Below are positions 30,519-37,982 of a DNA stretch of 44,575 bases, in pieces. Where the stretch lies: assembly GCA_964654135.1 (NCBI GenBank), contig CAZZHV010000005.1, forward strand, positions 1 to 44,575. The letters are read 5' to 3'. Source of the DNA: CAMLQK01 sp964654135. Lineage in GTDB: Bacteria; Patescibacteriota; Saccharimonadia; Saccharimonadales; UBA4665. Under the pieces are notes generated by a model. That model had not been told where the DNA came from, searched no databases, and saw only the letters and a program-made list of their open reading frames with translations. Position 1 is the first letter of the stretch; each line of letters begins with the position of its first letter. The translations under genes and the position numbers were made by a program.

Positions 30519-30998
30519 CTAGTTAAGACTACCCTTAACGAATTTACCGCCACCTTCTAACATTGTTGTGAGTGTGTACTGTGCGCATAGCTTTTTAGCG
30601 TTATCGCAGTTAGTGCCATCTGAGGTGGTCACTTGGTAGGCAAAGCAATTATCGGTTGGCTTGGTGGTCACAATTGCTGCAGACTTTGTAGTGCAGTTCT
30701 TGTTTGTGTCGTTCCATTTTGGATCTTGTAGTCCATCACTGCCAAAGTCTTTGAAGTTTGCCTTACGCCACGAGGCATCGTTGACGTTAGCTACGGTTGG
30801 GTACTTTGTGTACTGCGCGTAGTAGGTTTCGAGCTGTGCTTGCAAAGCTTCGATTCTGGTTTGACGAGTGCTGTTGCGATTCTTAGCCTGGACGCCACTA
30901 TAAGTGGTGAGTACTAAAGTTAGAAGAACGCCAACGACAACGGCTACAAAGAGCAATTCAATAATCGTGAAGCCATCAGTTTGTTTATGTAGACGCAT
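30519..30998 (-). CDS. Type IV pilin-like protein
   Basis: The product is 159 aa. The class III signal MRLHKQTDG|FTIIELL gives prepilin peptidase cleavage after Gly9 and Glu5 of the mature protein. The hydrophobic helix LLFVAVVVGVLLTLVLTTY follows, which packs the pilus core. The globular part has four cysteines (NKNCTT, DNCFAY, TNCDN, KKLCAQY), suggesting two disulfides. A TATAAT (31025-31030) and an AAGGA site lie upstream. It is downstream of the PilB-like gene on the same strand. It may be a major or minor pilin used for host contact, motility or DNA uptake; which one is not decidable here. Confidence 0.9.
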   Translation of the reverse strand: MRLHKQTDGFTIIELLFVAVVVGVLLTLVLTTYSGVQAKNRNSTRQTRIEALQAQLETYYAQYTKYPTVANVNDASWRKANFKDFGSDGLQDPKWNDTNKNCTTKSAAIVTTKPTDNCFAYQVTTSDGTNCDNAKKLCAQYTLTTMLEGGGKFVKGSLN

Positions 30999-31024
30999 GT
31001 ATTATTCCTTAGAGTGATGACCGT

Positions 31025-31030
31025 ATTATA
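31025..31030 (-). promoter_or_regulatory. -10 box of the pilin gene
   Basis: TATAAT on the minus strand lies 26 bases before the ATG. This gives a short leader containing an AAGGA site, unlike the leaderless pattern elsewhere. Confidence 0.55.
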
Positions 31031-31050
31031 GCGGTAAAGAGGGTGTATGC

Positions 31051-32388
31051 TCAAGCGCTCTGGCGCAGGCTGCGATCAACAACATGCAAAACGTCTTTAA
31101 TGGTAACAACGCCACGAAGTGCCTTGACGAGTCCGTCGAGTGCAAGCGGTACAAAGCCTTCTTTGACTGCAACGGCCTGGATTTCGGCGACTGTAGCATT
31201 CTCGGCAAGAAGCGCTTGTTGTACTTTCTCGGTGAGATTCATAGCCTCTACGATAGCAACACGTCCACTGTAGCCGGTGTGATTGCATTTCTCACAGCCT
31301 TCACGGTTAGGGCGCCATAAGTGGGTGATGCGAGTAGCGTTGCTGCTCGGACGGGTATCTTTTCCGACATCCAAGCCAATAGCCTGTTGTTCAAGCTGAT
31401 TAACACGGCGAAAAGCAGCTGCAGTTGTAACACCAAAGACACGCTCCAGAAGTTCAAGTTGCTCTCTGGTTAATTCATAGCGTTCGCGACAATGTTCACA
31501 AAGCTGACGAACGAGGCGCTGCGAGATTGCAGTACGAATTGTACTTGCTAGGAGGTATGGCGGAATGCCCATAGAACGAAGATGCAGTAAGGCGCCAGCA
31601 GCAGAGTCACTGTGTAAACCGGCGACTACAAGGTGGCCTCCCATGGCGCTTTGCACAGCGAGTTCCGCAGCTGCTTTATCGGTGAGACTATCAATAAGAA
31701 TAATGTTGGGATCTTGATGCAGCGCAGCTTGCAAACCGTTAAGTACTGTGAGGCCAGTGCGCGGGTTAACGGCTGTTTGACTGGCGTGTGGAATGCGGTA
31801 CTGAATCGATTCTTCGATAGTTGCAATATTGAGACCAGGGTTATTAAGCGAAGCCAGCATGCTAGCTTCGGTGGTAGGACGACCATGATGTTTTGGAGCG
31901 CTGACGACAATCATGCCATGGCTACGAGCAAGTGTTGCCTGTAGCGTTTGTAAGCTGTTGCCCCAGAAACCAAGACTATCAAGCTTGCGTGGCTCGGTAA
32001 TACGTGGAGCGAGGTGAAGCACGGCTTTTTCGCCTCCCAAAACAGGCATGACTGAAATTTTTACCTCTGAAGGTTTGCCGTCGACTTGAACCGTGAGATG
32101 TCCGGTCTGGGGCGTGTGCTGATTGGTGGTGTCGAGATGGGCAAGCGTTTTGAGCTGACTAATAAGAGCGGTTAGGGCACCTCGAGTGATCTTGTGTGCG
32201 CCCTTAAGCTCGCCGTCAACACGATATCGAACCTGTACATACTGGTCGTGCGGCTCAATATGAATATCACTGGCGTGCCAGTGAATACCGTGCTCAAGCA
32301 AAAGCTGAATAGTCTGATCTACTTGCTCAGATGTAAACTTTTCAGCGCTGCCCAAAAGCCGCTCTATAAACGAATTCTTCCCATCCAT
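31051..32388 (-). CDS. Degenerate PilB/GspE-like secretion ATPase homologue
   Basis: The product is 445 aa. It aligns by eye with the core of type IV pilus assembly ATPases: ASDIHIEPHDQYVQVRYRVDGEL, then the N2-C domain junction, and the zinc-binding CEHC...CEKC pair (about residues 300-400). The catalytic motifs have decayed. The Walker A position reads APKHHGRPTT instead of GPTGSGKTTT, losing the invariant Lys. The Walker B position reads DPNIILIDSLTD instead of DPDIIMVGEIRD. The Asp-box arginines are also lost (NQHTPQTGH). The N-terminal MshEN domain is absent. It is probably a non-hydrolysing partner subunit of an active PilB encoded elsewhere (inference). The reading frame is intact, so it is not a pseudogene. 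Confidence 0.8.
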   Translation of the reverse strand: MDGKNSFIERLLGSAEKFTSEQVDQTIQLLLEHGIHWHASDIHIEPHDQYVQVRYRVDGELKGAHKITRGALTALISQLKTLAHLDTTNQHTPQTGHLTVQVDGKPSEVKISVMPVLGGEKAVLHLAPRITEPRKLDSLGFWGNSLQTLQATLARSHGMIVVSAPKHHGRPTTEASMLASLNNPGLNIATIEESIQYRIPHASQTAVNPRTGLTVLNGLQAALHQDPNIILIDSLTDKAAAELAVQSAMGGHLVVAGLHSDSAAGALLHLRSMGIPPYLLASTIRTAISQRLVRQLCEHCRERYELTREQLELLERVFGVTTAAAFRRVNQLEQQAIGLDVGKDTRPSSNATRITHLWRPNREGCEKCNHTGYSGRVAIVEAMNLTEKVQQALLAENATVAEIQAVAVKEGFVPLALDGLVKALRGVVTIKDVLHVVDRSLRQSA

Positions 32389-32396
32389 TTACGTCT

Positions 32397-32402
32397 ATTA
32401 TA
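32397..32402 (-). promoter_or_regulatory. -10 box before the PilB-like gene
   Basis: TATAAT on the minus strand ends 8 bases before the ATG at 32388. The 194-base gap to recA thus holds two divergent promoters and no gene. Confidence 0.55.
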
Positions 32403-32519
32403 TATAGAACTTATGCTTGCCGCCACTATTTTATGCATATTTGTTTGCAAAACGTGTCAGCCTTGGTTATGATTACGCCGCATTGATGACAAAAGCATAT
32501 GCGCACACTGGCGAATTTC

Positions 32520-32528
32520 TGATATAAT
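32520..32528 (+). promoter_or_regulatory. Perfect extended -10 of recA
   Basis: TGA-TATAAT lies 54 bases before the ATG, giving a leader of about 47 bases with GGAGGG as ribosome binding site. No LexA-type box is visible. Confidence 0.65.
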
Positions 32529-32582
32529 ATAAGGTAATCAGAAGCGACAGGTGGGGTAACAAATTCGGAGGGTATTTTTATA

Positions 32583-33656
32583 ATGGCAAACGCAAAAACT
32601 GATGATAAAAAACAAGGCGCTGGAGTACCAGCAAAGGCAAAACAACTCGATCAGGCGTCGCCGTCTGTGCAAAATGACGGCAAGACTAAGGCACTAGGCC
32701 TAGCACTTGACCAGATCGAAAAGCAATTCGGTCGCGGCTCTATTATGAAATTGGGCGAGGCAACTCACCAAAAAGTTGAATGCTACCCAACCGGCAGTAT
32801 TTCTTTGGATCTCGCGCTCGGCGGTGGAATTCCACGTGGTCGTGTCATCGAAATTTATGGTCCAGAAAGCTCCGGTAAGACTACTTTGACATTGCACGCT
32901 ATCGCAGAAGTTCAGAAGCGCGGCGGTACGGCGGCATTTATTGACGCTGAACACGCGCTCGATCCTTCATACGCAAAGCGCATCGGTGTTGATGTGGACA
33001 ATTTGCTTCTAAGCCAGCCAGATAACGGTGAGCAAGCACTAGAAATTACCGAAACCTTGGTGCGTTCTAACGCTGTTGACCTTATCGTCGTGGACTCTGT
33101 TGCTGCATTGGTGCCACGTGCTGAAATCGAAGGTGACATGGGCGACTCATTGCCAGGTCTTCAGGCTCGTCTTATGAGCCAGGCACTTCGTAAGTTGACT
33201 GCAGTTATCAACAAGTCTAAGGCAACAGTTATCTTTATTAACCAGATCCGTATGAAAATTGGCGTTATGTTTGGTAACCCCGAAACTACCACTGGTGGTA
33301 ACGCGCTTAAATTCTATGCGTCGGTCCGTATGGATATTCGTCGCATTTCTCAGATCAAGCAAGCTGATGCGGTTATCGGTAACCGTACTAGGGTGAAGGT
33401 GGTAAAAAACAAGATTGCGCCGCCGTTCCGCGAAGCAGAATTCGATATTATGTATAACGAAGGTATTTCTCGTGCGGGTGACGTGCTCGACATGGCAGTG
33501 GCACGCAATATCGTAGACAAAGCAGGTGCATGGTTTGCATATGGTGACCAAAAGATCGGCCAAGGTCGTGAAGCTGCTAAGCAATACTTCCAGAATAATC
33601 CTGAAGTCATGCAAGAAGTCGCAGATAAGGTCCGCGAAGCAGCAAATAAGGAATAA
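32583..33656 (+). CDS. recA: Recombinase RecA
   Basis: This is a 357-aa strand-exchange ATPase for recombination and repair. After a Lys/Ala-rich start come LDQIEKQFGRGSIMKLGE, Walker A GPESSGKTTL (about residues 93-102), the L1 region, LIVVDSVAALVPRAEIEGDMGD, loop L2 (KIGVMFGNPETTTGGNALKF) and the usual C-terminal domain. No intein is seen. recX follows after one intervening gene, a common pairing that modulates RecA filaments. Confidence 0.98.
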   Translation: MANAKTDDKKQGAGVPAKAKQLDQASPSVQNDGKTKALGLALDQIEKQFGRGSIMKLGEATHQKVECYPTGSISLDLALGGGIPRGRVIEIYGPESSGKTTLTLHAIAEVQKRGGTAAFIDAEHALDPSYAKRIGVDVDNLLLSQPDNGEQALEITETLVRSNAVDLIVVDSVAALVPRAEIEGDMGDSLPGLQARLMSQALRKLTAVINKSKATVIFINQIRMKIGVMFGNPETTTGGNALKFYASVRMDIRRISQIKQADAVIGNRTRVKVVKNKIAPPFREAEFDIMYNEGISRAGDVLDMAVARNIVDKAGAWFAYGDQKIGQGREAAKQYFQNNPEVMQEVADKVREAANKE

Positions 33657-33659
33657 CGT

Positions 33660-34124
33660 GTGACAGCCACTAACCACGCGGCGACGGGTGCACTTATAGC
33701 CATGGTTGTAAAGCAACCATGGCTGGCTGTGCCTTTAGCCTGTCTTTCGCACTTTGTGCTCGATGCCATTCCGCATTTTGGCATACACGAAGACGACGTG
33801 GTTAAACGCAATGGCCATTGGCTATTCCGCACGGTTGTAGTAGCCGATGTTATCTTGGCTGTATCGTTATTTATTGCAATGCCTATTGCTGGCAGGCATG
33901 TTATGCCCTGGGGGTGGATTTTTGCTGCGATGACGGCTGCGTTCTTGCCGGACATGGTATGGATCTATCGATACTTCGGTGAAATCCGTACAAAGCTAGC
34001 TCGTCCGCATGGCTGGTATGCCTGGTTCCATCAGAAAATCCAGTGGAGTGAAAAGCCTTGGGGACTTATTGTCGAGATTATATGGTTTGCGGCTATATTT
34101 AGCGGCATTATGTCACTAGTATGA
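33660..34124 (+). CDS. Membrane protein resembling YdjM-type membrane-bound hydrolases
   Basis: The product is 154 aa, starting at GTG. The opening TATNHAATGALIAMVVKQPW and the following LSHFVLDAIPHFG with its DD pair resemble membrane-bound metal-dependent hydrolases (PF04307, YdjM), where His and Asp residues near helices 1-3 bind metal. Three to four membrane helices are evident. The gene starts 3 bases after recA and overlaps recX by 4 bases (ATGA), so it is in the recA-recX operon. Assignment is by motif only. Confidence 0.6.
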   Translation: MTATNHAATGALIAMVVKQPWLAVPLACLSHFVLDAIPHFGIHEDDVVKRNGHWLFRTVVVADVILAVSLFIAMPIAGRHVMPWGWIFAAMTAAFLPDMVWIYRYFGEIRTKLARPHGWYAWFHQKIQWSEKPWGLIVEIIWFAAIFSGIMSLV

Positions 34125-34729
34125 AAATAACGAGTATCAAGCAGCAGGTTAAGCGGCCTGATCGCTATTCAATTTATGTTGATGGCAAGTTTGCGTTTGG
34201 GCTAAGCGAAGCAGGCCTTCTTGAGAGCAAAATAGCCACGGGCAAAGAGCTTGATGCACAAGAATTTGCCGCACTCAAATCGTCCGCAACAACCGATAAA
34301 GCGTATGGCAATGCATTGCGCTATGTTGTAATGCGCCCACGGAGCATGTGGGAAATGCAGACGTACTTAAAGCGCAAAGAAGTCGAGGAGCCAGTTGCCG
34401 ATCTTATAATCGAGAAGCTTATAGCTTTGGATTTATTGAGTGATCGTTCGTTTGCAGAGGCCTGGGTTGCTAACAGACGACTACTCAAAGCTACCAGCAA
34501 GCGCCGCCTGCGCCAGGAGCTCAAGCAAAAACGGGTTCCAGAACAGATTATCGACACAGTGTTACAAGAAGATGAGACAGATGAACGTAGTGTGCTCAAA
34601 ACGTTAATCGCAAAAAAACGCAACAAGTATCCGGATCGTTCAAAGCTCATGCAATATTTAGCACGTCAAGGATTTGGCTACGACGACATCAAAGCTGCAC
34701 TAGATTACAGCGAACCCGAGGAATACTAG
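34121..34729 (+). CDS. recX: RecA regulator RecX
   Basis: The product is 202 aa, made of three-helix repeats: YVVMRPRSMWEMQTYLKRKEV, LIALDLLSDRSFAEAWVANRR, RRLRQELKQKRVPEQIIDTVL and a final MQYLARQGFGYDDIKAAL. RecX binds RecA filaments and limits or remodels them. The N-terminal strand part (SIKQQVKRPDRYSIYVDGKFAFGLSEAGLL) is usual for long RecX proteins. Its stop shares the palindrome CTAG with the convergent gene. Confidence 0.93.
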   Translation: MKITSIKQQVKRPDRYSIYVDGKFAFGLSEAGLLESKIATGKELDAQEFAALKSSATTDKAYGNALRYVVMRPRSMWEMQTYLKRKEVEEPVADLIIEKLIALDLLSDRSFAEAWVANRRLLKATSKRRLRQELKQKRVPEQIIDTVLQEDETDERSVLKTLIAKKRNKYPDRSKLMQYLARQGFGYDDIKAALDYSEPEEY

Positions 34730-35244
34730 GCTGGTACGCCTGCCCCGGCAGTAACGTGTTGCATAAGATCTTGGACGATAATTTTCTTATCGGTAATTTC
34801 AACAATCTGAGAACGATCAATACCAAGATTGCCACCAGAGAAATTACGGAATAAGGACTGAGACACGTACATTTTCTGAATGTACATACTGCCAAGCTCA
34901 ACTGCGTAATCTTCGACTTTACCGATGCGGTGCTTGCTGACAGTTGCAACTTGTTTGCCGAGGAGCTGGAATTGCATGGCGATAATTTTCTGGAGGCGCA
35001 CAAGCTCAGTCGGCTCGGTTAGGACGTCAAAGTCATTAACTACAAAACCCTGCGGAATAATATCTCGAATGTCTTGGTTAACCAGGATGAGCGTATTGTT
35101 CTTTTTAAAGGCGTCCTGGCAAATAAACCCTTCAATCTTGAGATTGTTAGGGTTAATAATTGGTCCAACAACAGTAGCCACCTGTGTGCCGGTCCGCAGG
35201 CTCATAACTGGGCGATTTATAAGAGAAGCGCTGAGTTGCAACAT
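34726..35244 (-). CDS. PRC-barrel domain protein
   Basis: The product is 172 aa and seems to hold two PRC-barrel-like units. The first is PVMSLRTGTQVATVVGPIINPNNLKIEGFIC. The second is GKQVATVSKHRIGKVEDYAVELGSMYIQKMYVSQSL. Such barrels occur in RNA-processing (RimM) and photosynthetic proteins; a free two-barrel protein has no fixed role. It is cytoplasmic. A TATACT box (35254-35259) lies 9 bases before the ATG on the minus strand. Confidence 0.7.
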   Translation of the reverse strand: MLQLSASLINRPVMSLRTGTQVATVVGPIINPNNLKIEGFICQDAFKKNNTLILVNQDIRDIIPQGFVVNDFDVLTEPTELVRLQKIIAMQFQLLGKQVATVSKHRIGKVEDYAVELGSMYIQKMYVSQSLFRNFSGGNLGIDRSQIVEITDKKIIVQDLMQHVTAGAGVPA

Positions 35245-35253
35245 TATATGCCA

Positions 35254-35259
35254 AGTATA
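35254..35259 (-). promoter_or_regulatory. -10 box before the PRC-barrel gene
   Basis: TATACT on the minus strand is separated by 9 bases from the ATG at 35244. No Shine-Dalgarno lies between. Confidence 0.5.
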
Positions 35260-35367
35260 CCGCGGTTTGCCCGAGGAGACAAAGCGCTTATGGGATCAAC
35301 ACGAGACATATGCACAAATGTGTATTTTAGACTTGCAATTTGAAGGAGACATTCTTACCATCTGGCC

Positions 35368-36963
35368 ATGAAACAAAAGCTTATGCATCTAAACATCACT
35401 TTTCTACTAGCTGTATTATTGAGCGCTATGTTGCAGCCCCTCGTATTGGCTGATAGCTCGGCGTTGAGCGGCAAGCCAATACTTATTACTGAGGTCATGC
35501 CGGGAACGGATGCCAGTGCATCAGAAGAATTCATAGAAATCTACAACCAGTCAAAGAACGCAATTGACCTTACTAAAGATAATTGGGTTATACAAATTAC
35601 CTCCTCAAAAGCTACTACCTGGACGGGCGCAAAGACAGTTAAGCTAACTGGAACGTTGTATCCTGGAACGTATGCTATTATCGCGAGTACCTATACTTCT
35701 TCAGGTGTGGCTAAAAGTTATTTACCTGAGTATGCAAATGCTCAGTTTAGCGCTGGCCTTACTGCTTCCTCGGGGCATATTCGTGTTGGCAAGACTGCGG
35801 TCGCTCCGGCAACAGGTTTACAATTTGTCGACATCGTTGAATGGAGTACAAAAGATGCAAACGGCGTACTGACATCGACCGGGGTTGATGAAGCAGTTGT
35901 TTTTACGCTCAATGAAGCGATTAAAACGGGCTCAAGTATTAAACGCATACTTGATTCGGAAGAGCGTTTTATTGCATCAGGTGACCCAGCTCTGGACTTT
36001 ATACTTTCTTCTTGTCCAAGCCCAACTGCTAATTCGGTAGCTCCAGCTACTCCTATTGATCCAAAAGTTTTTGAGCCATTGTCAACCACAATCGATACAA
36101 CCAATCCCTCATGTACACCTGTTGAGGAAGGATCTGGTCCAGAGGGTAACGGTGGTATAGTGTCGCCAACTGATGAACCGCCAGCAATCCTTCTACCAAG
36201 CGAAACCCCATCTTCAGCTACGAGCAGTTCAGGCGGTGTAAGTCCCAGCATCCCGGCTGCAGATAGAGGGCTGCAATCACCACAGATTACCGAATTGCTG
36301 CCAAATCCCGGGTCGCCAAATACTGATGCAGTTGATGAGTTTATTGAGCTTTACAACAACAATGACGCATCATTCGATTTGTCGGGTTTTATGCTCTATA
36401 TAGGAACAACGGGTTCAAAGCACGTAAAGTTTCCTGAAGGTACGACTATTTCGCCGCATAGTTTTAAGGCTTTTTTCTCGAGCGAATTGCATTTGAGTCT
36501 ATCGAACTCTTCTGGAAAAGTAGCCTTGATGGATCCGCTTGGCAACCAGCTATACGCAACTGATAACTATGGCACCGCCAAGGACAATACTGCTTGGGCT
36601 CTGGCGCAGGGAAAATGGCAGTGGACAACTCATCCGACACCTGGCACTACAAATATTATCGTGACACCTACGGCAACTGCTAAGAAAACGGCCGCCGCGA
36701 AAGCTAAAGCATCTAAAGCAACGGCAAAAACGACGACAAGCAAACAGAAGTCAGCTAAGTCGCCGGCAGTTGCCGATATGGCTGTTGCAAGCAGCCTCCA
36801 GCCAGATACACCACTCCATCCGCTTACGCTTGCAGTGGTGGGTTCATTCGCGCTACTATACGGGGCATATGAGTACCGTCGCGACTTGGCAAATAGATTC
36901 CACCAGCTCCGAAGTTACCGAACAGCTCGCAGAGCGGCTCGGGCAAAGCTTGAAGGGCGGTGA
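35368..36963 (+). CDS. Exported protein with two lamin-tail domains
   Basis: The product is 531 aa. An N-terminal signal peptide (ITFLLAVLLSAMLQPLVLADS) is followed by a lamin-tail domain (ILITEVMPGTDASASEEFIEIYNQS, residues about 36-150). A Pro/Ser/Thr-rich linker leads to a second one (ITELLPNPGSPNTDAVDEFIELYNN, about 305-425). An Ala/Lys/Thr-rich stretch and a C-terminal membrane helix (LHPLTLAVVGSFALLYGAYE) with a basic end follow, so it is probably anchored with most of the chain outside. LTD domains are common on CPR surface proteins; the role may be adhesion or nuclease partnering, unknown here. A weak TACCAT box lies 6 bases before the ATG. Confidence 0.8.
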   Translation: MKQKLMHLNITFLLAVLLSAMLQPLVLADSSALSGKPILITEVMPGTDASASEEFIEIYNQSKNAIDLTKDNWVIQITSSKATTWTGAKTVKLTGTLYPGTYAIIASTYTSSGVAKSYLPEYANAQFSAGLTASSGHIRVGKTAVAPATGLQFVDIVEWSTKDANGVLTSTGVDEAVVFTLNEAIKTGSSIKRILDSEERFIASGDPALDFILSSCPSPTANSVAPATPIDPKVFEPLSTTIDTTNPSCTPVEEGSGPEGNGGIVSPTDEPPAILLPSETPSSATSSSGGVSPSIPAADRGLQSPQITELLPNPGSPNTDAVDEFIELYNNNDASFDLSGFMLYIGTTGSKHVKFPEGTTISPHSFKAFFSSELHLSLSNSSGKVALMDPLGNQLYATDNYGTAKDNTAWALAQGKWQWTTHPTPGTTNIIVTPTATAKKTAAAKAKASKATAKTTTSKQKSAKSPAVADMAVASSLQPDTPLHPLTLAVVGSFALLYGAYEYRRDLANRFHQLRSYRTARRAARAKLEGR

Positions 36964-37339
36964 GATTATTGAACTTATTAGTGACCTTGGGGGCGGTAAG
37001 ACCACTTTCGTGCGAGGTCTTGCTCGTGGAGCTGGAAGTACGGACCGTGTGGCAAGCCCAACTTTTACAATTAGCCGAGTTTATCAGGCAGGTAAACTCG
37101 AAATTCACCACTTTGATTTCTATCGCTTGGGTGAGGCAGGCCTTATTGCCGAAGAACTGGCAGAGATTATTTCTGACCCACATACCGTAACGGTTGTGGA
37201 ATGGGCTGATATTGTTACCGACGTGCTTCCAGATAAGCGGCTTACTATAACAATCGAAAAGACTCCAACCGATGGCCGCAAGCTAACATTTCGAGCACCT
37301 GAATCGTTACAATACCTTATGAAAGCAGTACAAGCATGA
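36869..37339 (+). CDS. tsaE: tRNA t6A biosynthesis ATPase TsaE
   Basis: The product is 156 aa. TsaE drives turnover of the TsaB-TsaD complex that makes threonylcarbamoyl-adenosine at position 37 of ANN-decoding tRNAs. The P-loop reads SDLGGGKTTFVRGLARG, slightly varied from the usual GDLGAGKTT, followed by VASPTFTI (switch-like) and HFDFYRL and VVEWAD blocks typical of the family. The ATG at 36869 lies 95 bases inside the end of the lamin-tail gene; a start at 36770 would add an untypical basic segment. It overlaps tsaB by 4 bases. Confidence 0.93.
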   Translation: MSTVATWQIDSTSSEVTEQLAERLGQSLKGGEIIELISDLGGGKTTFVRGLARGAGSTDRVASPTFTISRVYQAGKLEIHHFDFYRLGEAGLIAEELAEIISDPHTVTVVEWADIVTDVLPDKRLTITIEKTPTDGRKLTFRAPESLQYLMKAVQA

Positions 37340-37728
37340 TTATCCTGACAATACGCACAGACAAACCAGAAGCCGAAATTGGACTATATGACGGTCAAAC
37401 CAAGATTGCTTACGAAACCTGGGAAGCGCACCGCAAACTGGCCGAGACTCTTCATCAAAAGATCGAGGCGCTTCTTGAAGGCTCAGATAAAACGTGGCAG
37501 GACGTTAATGGTATTGTCGGATATCAGGGTCCAGGCAGTTTTACTGGTCTTCGCATAGGTCTTAGCGTCGAAAATGCCGTGGGATATAGTTTGCAGATTC
37601 CAGTTGTTGCAACGCAAGGCGAAGATTGGATCACCGCCGGCATTGAACGACTGATGGCCGGAGATCAGGATGAAGTTGCATTGCCATTTTATGGCCGAGA
37701 TGCAAACATCACGACTCCTCGTAAGTAG
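37336..37728 (+). CDS. tsaB: Short TsaB-like protein
   Basis: The product is 130 aa. It matches the N-terminal half of TsaB: IILTIRTDKPEAEIGLYD start, then GIVGYQGPGSFTGLRIGLSVENAVGY, the family signature. The second ASKHA-type lobe is almost missing (TsaB is usually 200 aa or more). Because TsaB dimerises with TsaD through its N-terminal lobe, the short form may still work as a scaffold (inference). The overlap with tsaE supports the t6A assignment. Confidence 0.8.
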   Translation: MIILTIRTDKPEAEIGLYDGQTKIAYETWEAHRKLAETLHQKIEALLEGSDKTWQDVNGIVGYQGPGSFTGLRIGLSVENAVGYSLQIPVVATQGEDWITAGIERLMAGDQDEVALPFYGRDANITTPRK

Positions 37729-37761
37729 CTAGCATAGCATCTGTAACAGAACCTGAAGATT

Positions 37762-37785
37762 AGCACATTGCCGTGCTTGGTTTTT
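37762..37785 (+). terminator. Weak terminator after tsaB
   Basis: A 5-bp stem (AGCAC with GTGCT) and a 6-base loop are followed by a T-rich run ending in five T. Confidence 0.4.
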
Positions 37786-37796
37786 CGGCGTATAGT
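37768..37796 (+). promoter_or_regulatory. Candidate distal promoter of rny
   Basis: TTGCCG (37768-37773), 17 bp, TATAGT (37791-37796). Use of this start would give a leader of about 180 bases, in which GGATT (37804-37808) can pair with AATCC (37828-37832). Confidence 0.4.
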
Positions 37797-37922
37797 TGAA
37801 AGTGGATTAGTCTTATTTTCGACAACAAATCCGTCTTAATCGATATCAACTACTAATTTCAGAAATTCGAACAAATTGCGATTACCGGCAAATTCCCAGG
37901 TAGGCTAGAGACGTGAAAGCGA

Positions 37923-37950
37923 TTGCCAGAAGGAACTAGGCTTTTATACA
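37923..37950 (+). promoter_or_regulatory. Candidate proximal promoter of rny
   Basis: TTGCCA (37923-37928), 16 bp, TATACA (37945-37950). It leaves a short leader with GAAAGGA before the ATG. The 254-base gap between tsaB and rny otherwise shows no gene. Confidence 0.4.
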
Positions 37951-37982
37951 TCGCGGTTATCCTCGAAAAGAAAGGACAACGT

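Noticed and set aside
32461..32582. LexA (SOS) box before recA
   Set aside because: No sequence close to known LexA operators lies near the recA promoter, and lexA is not in the window.
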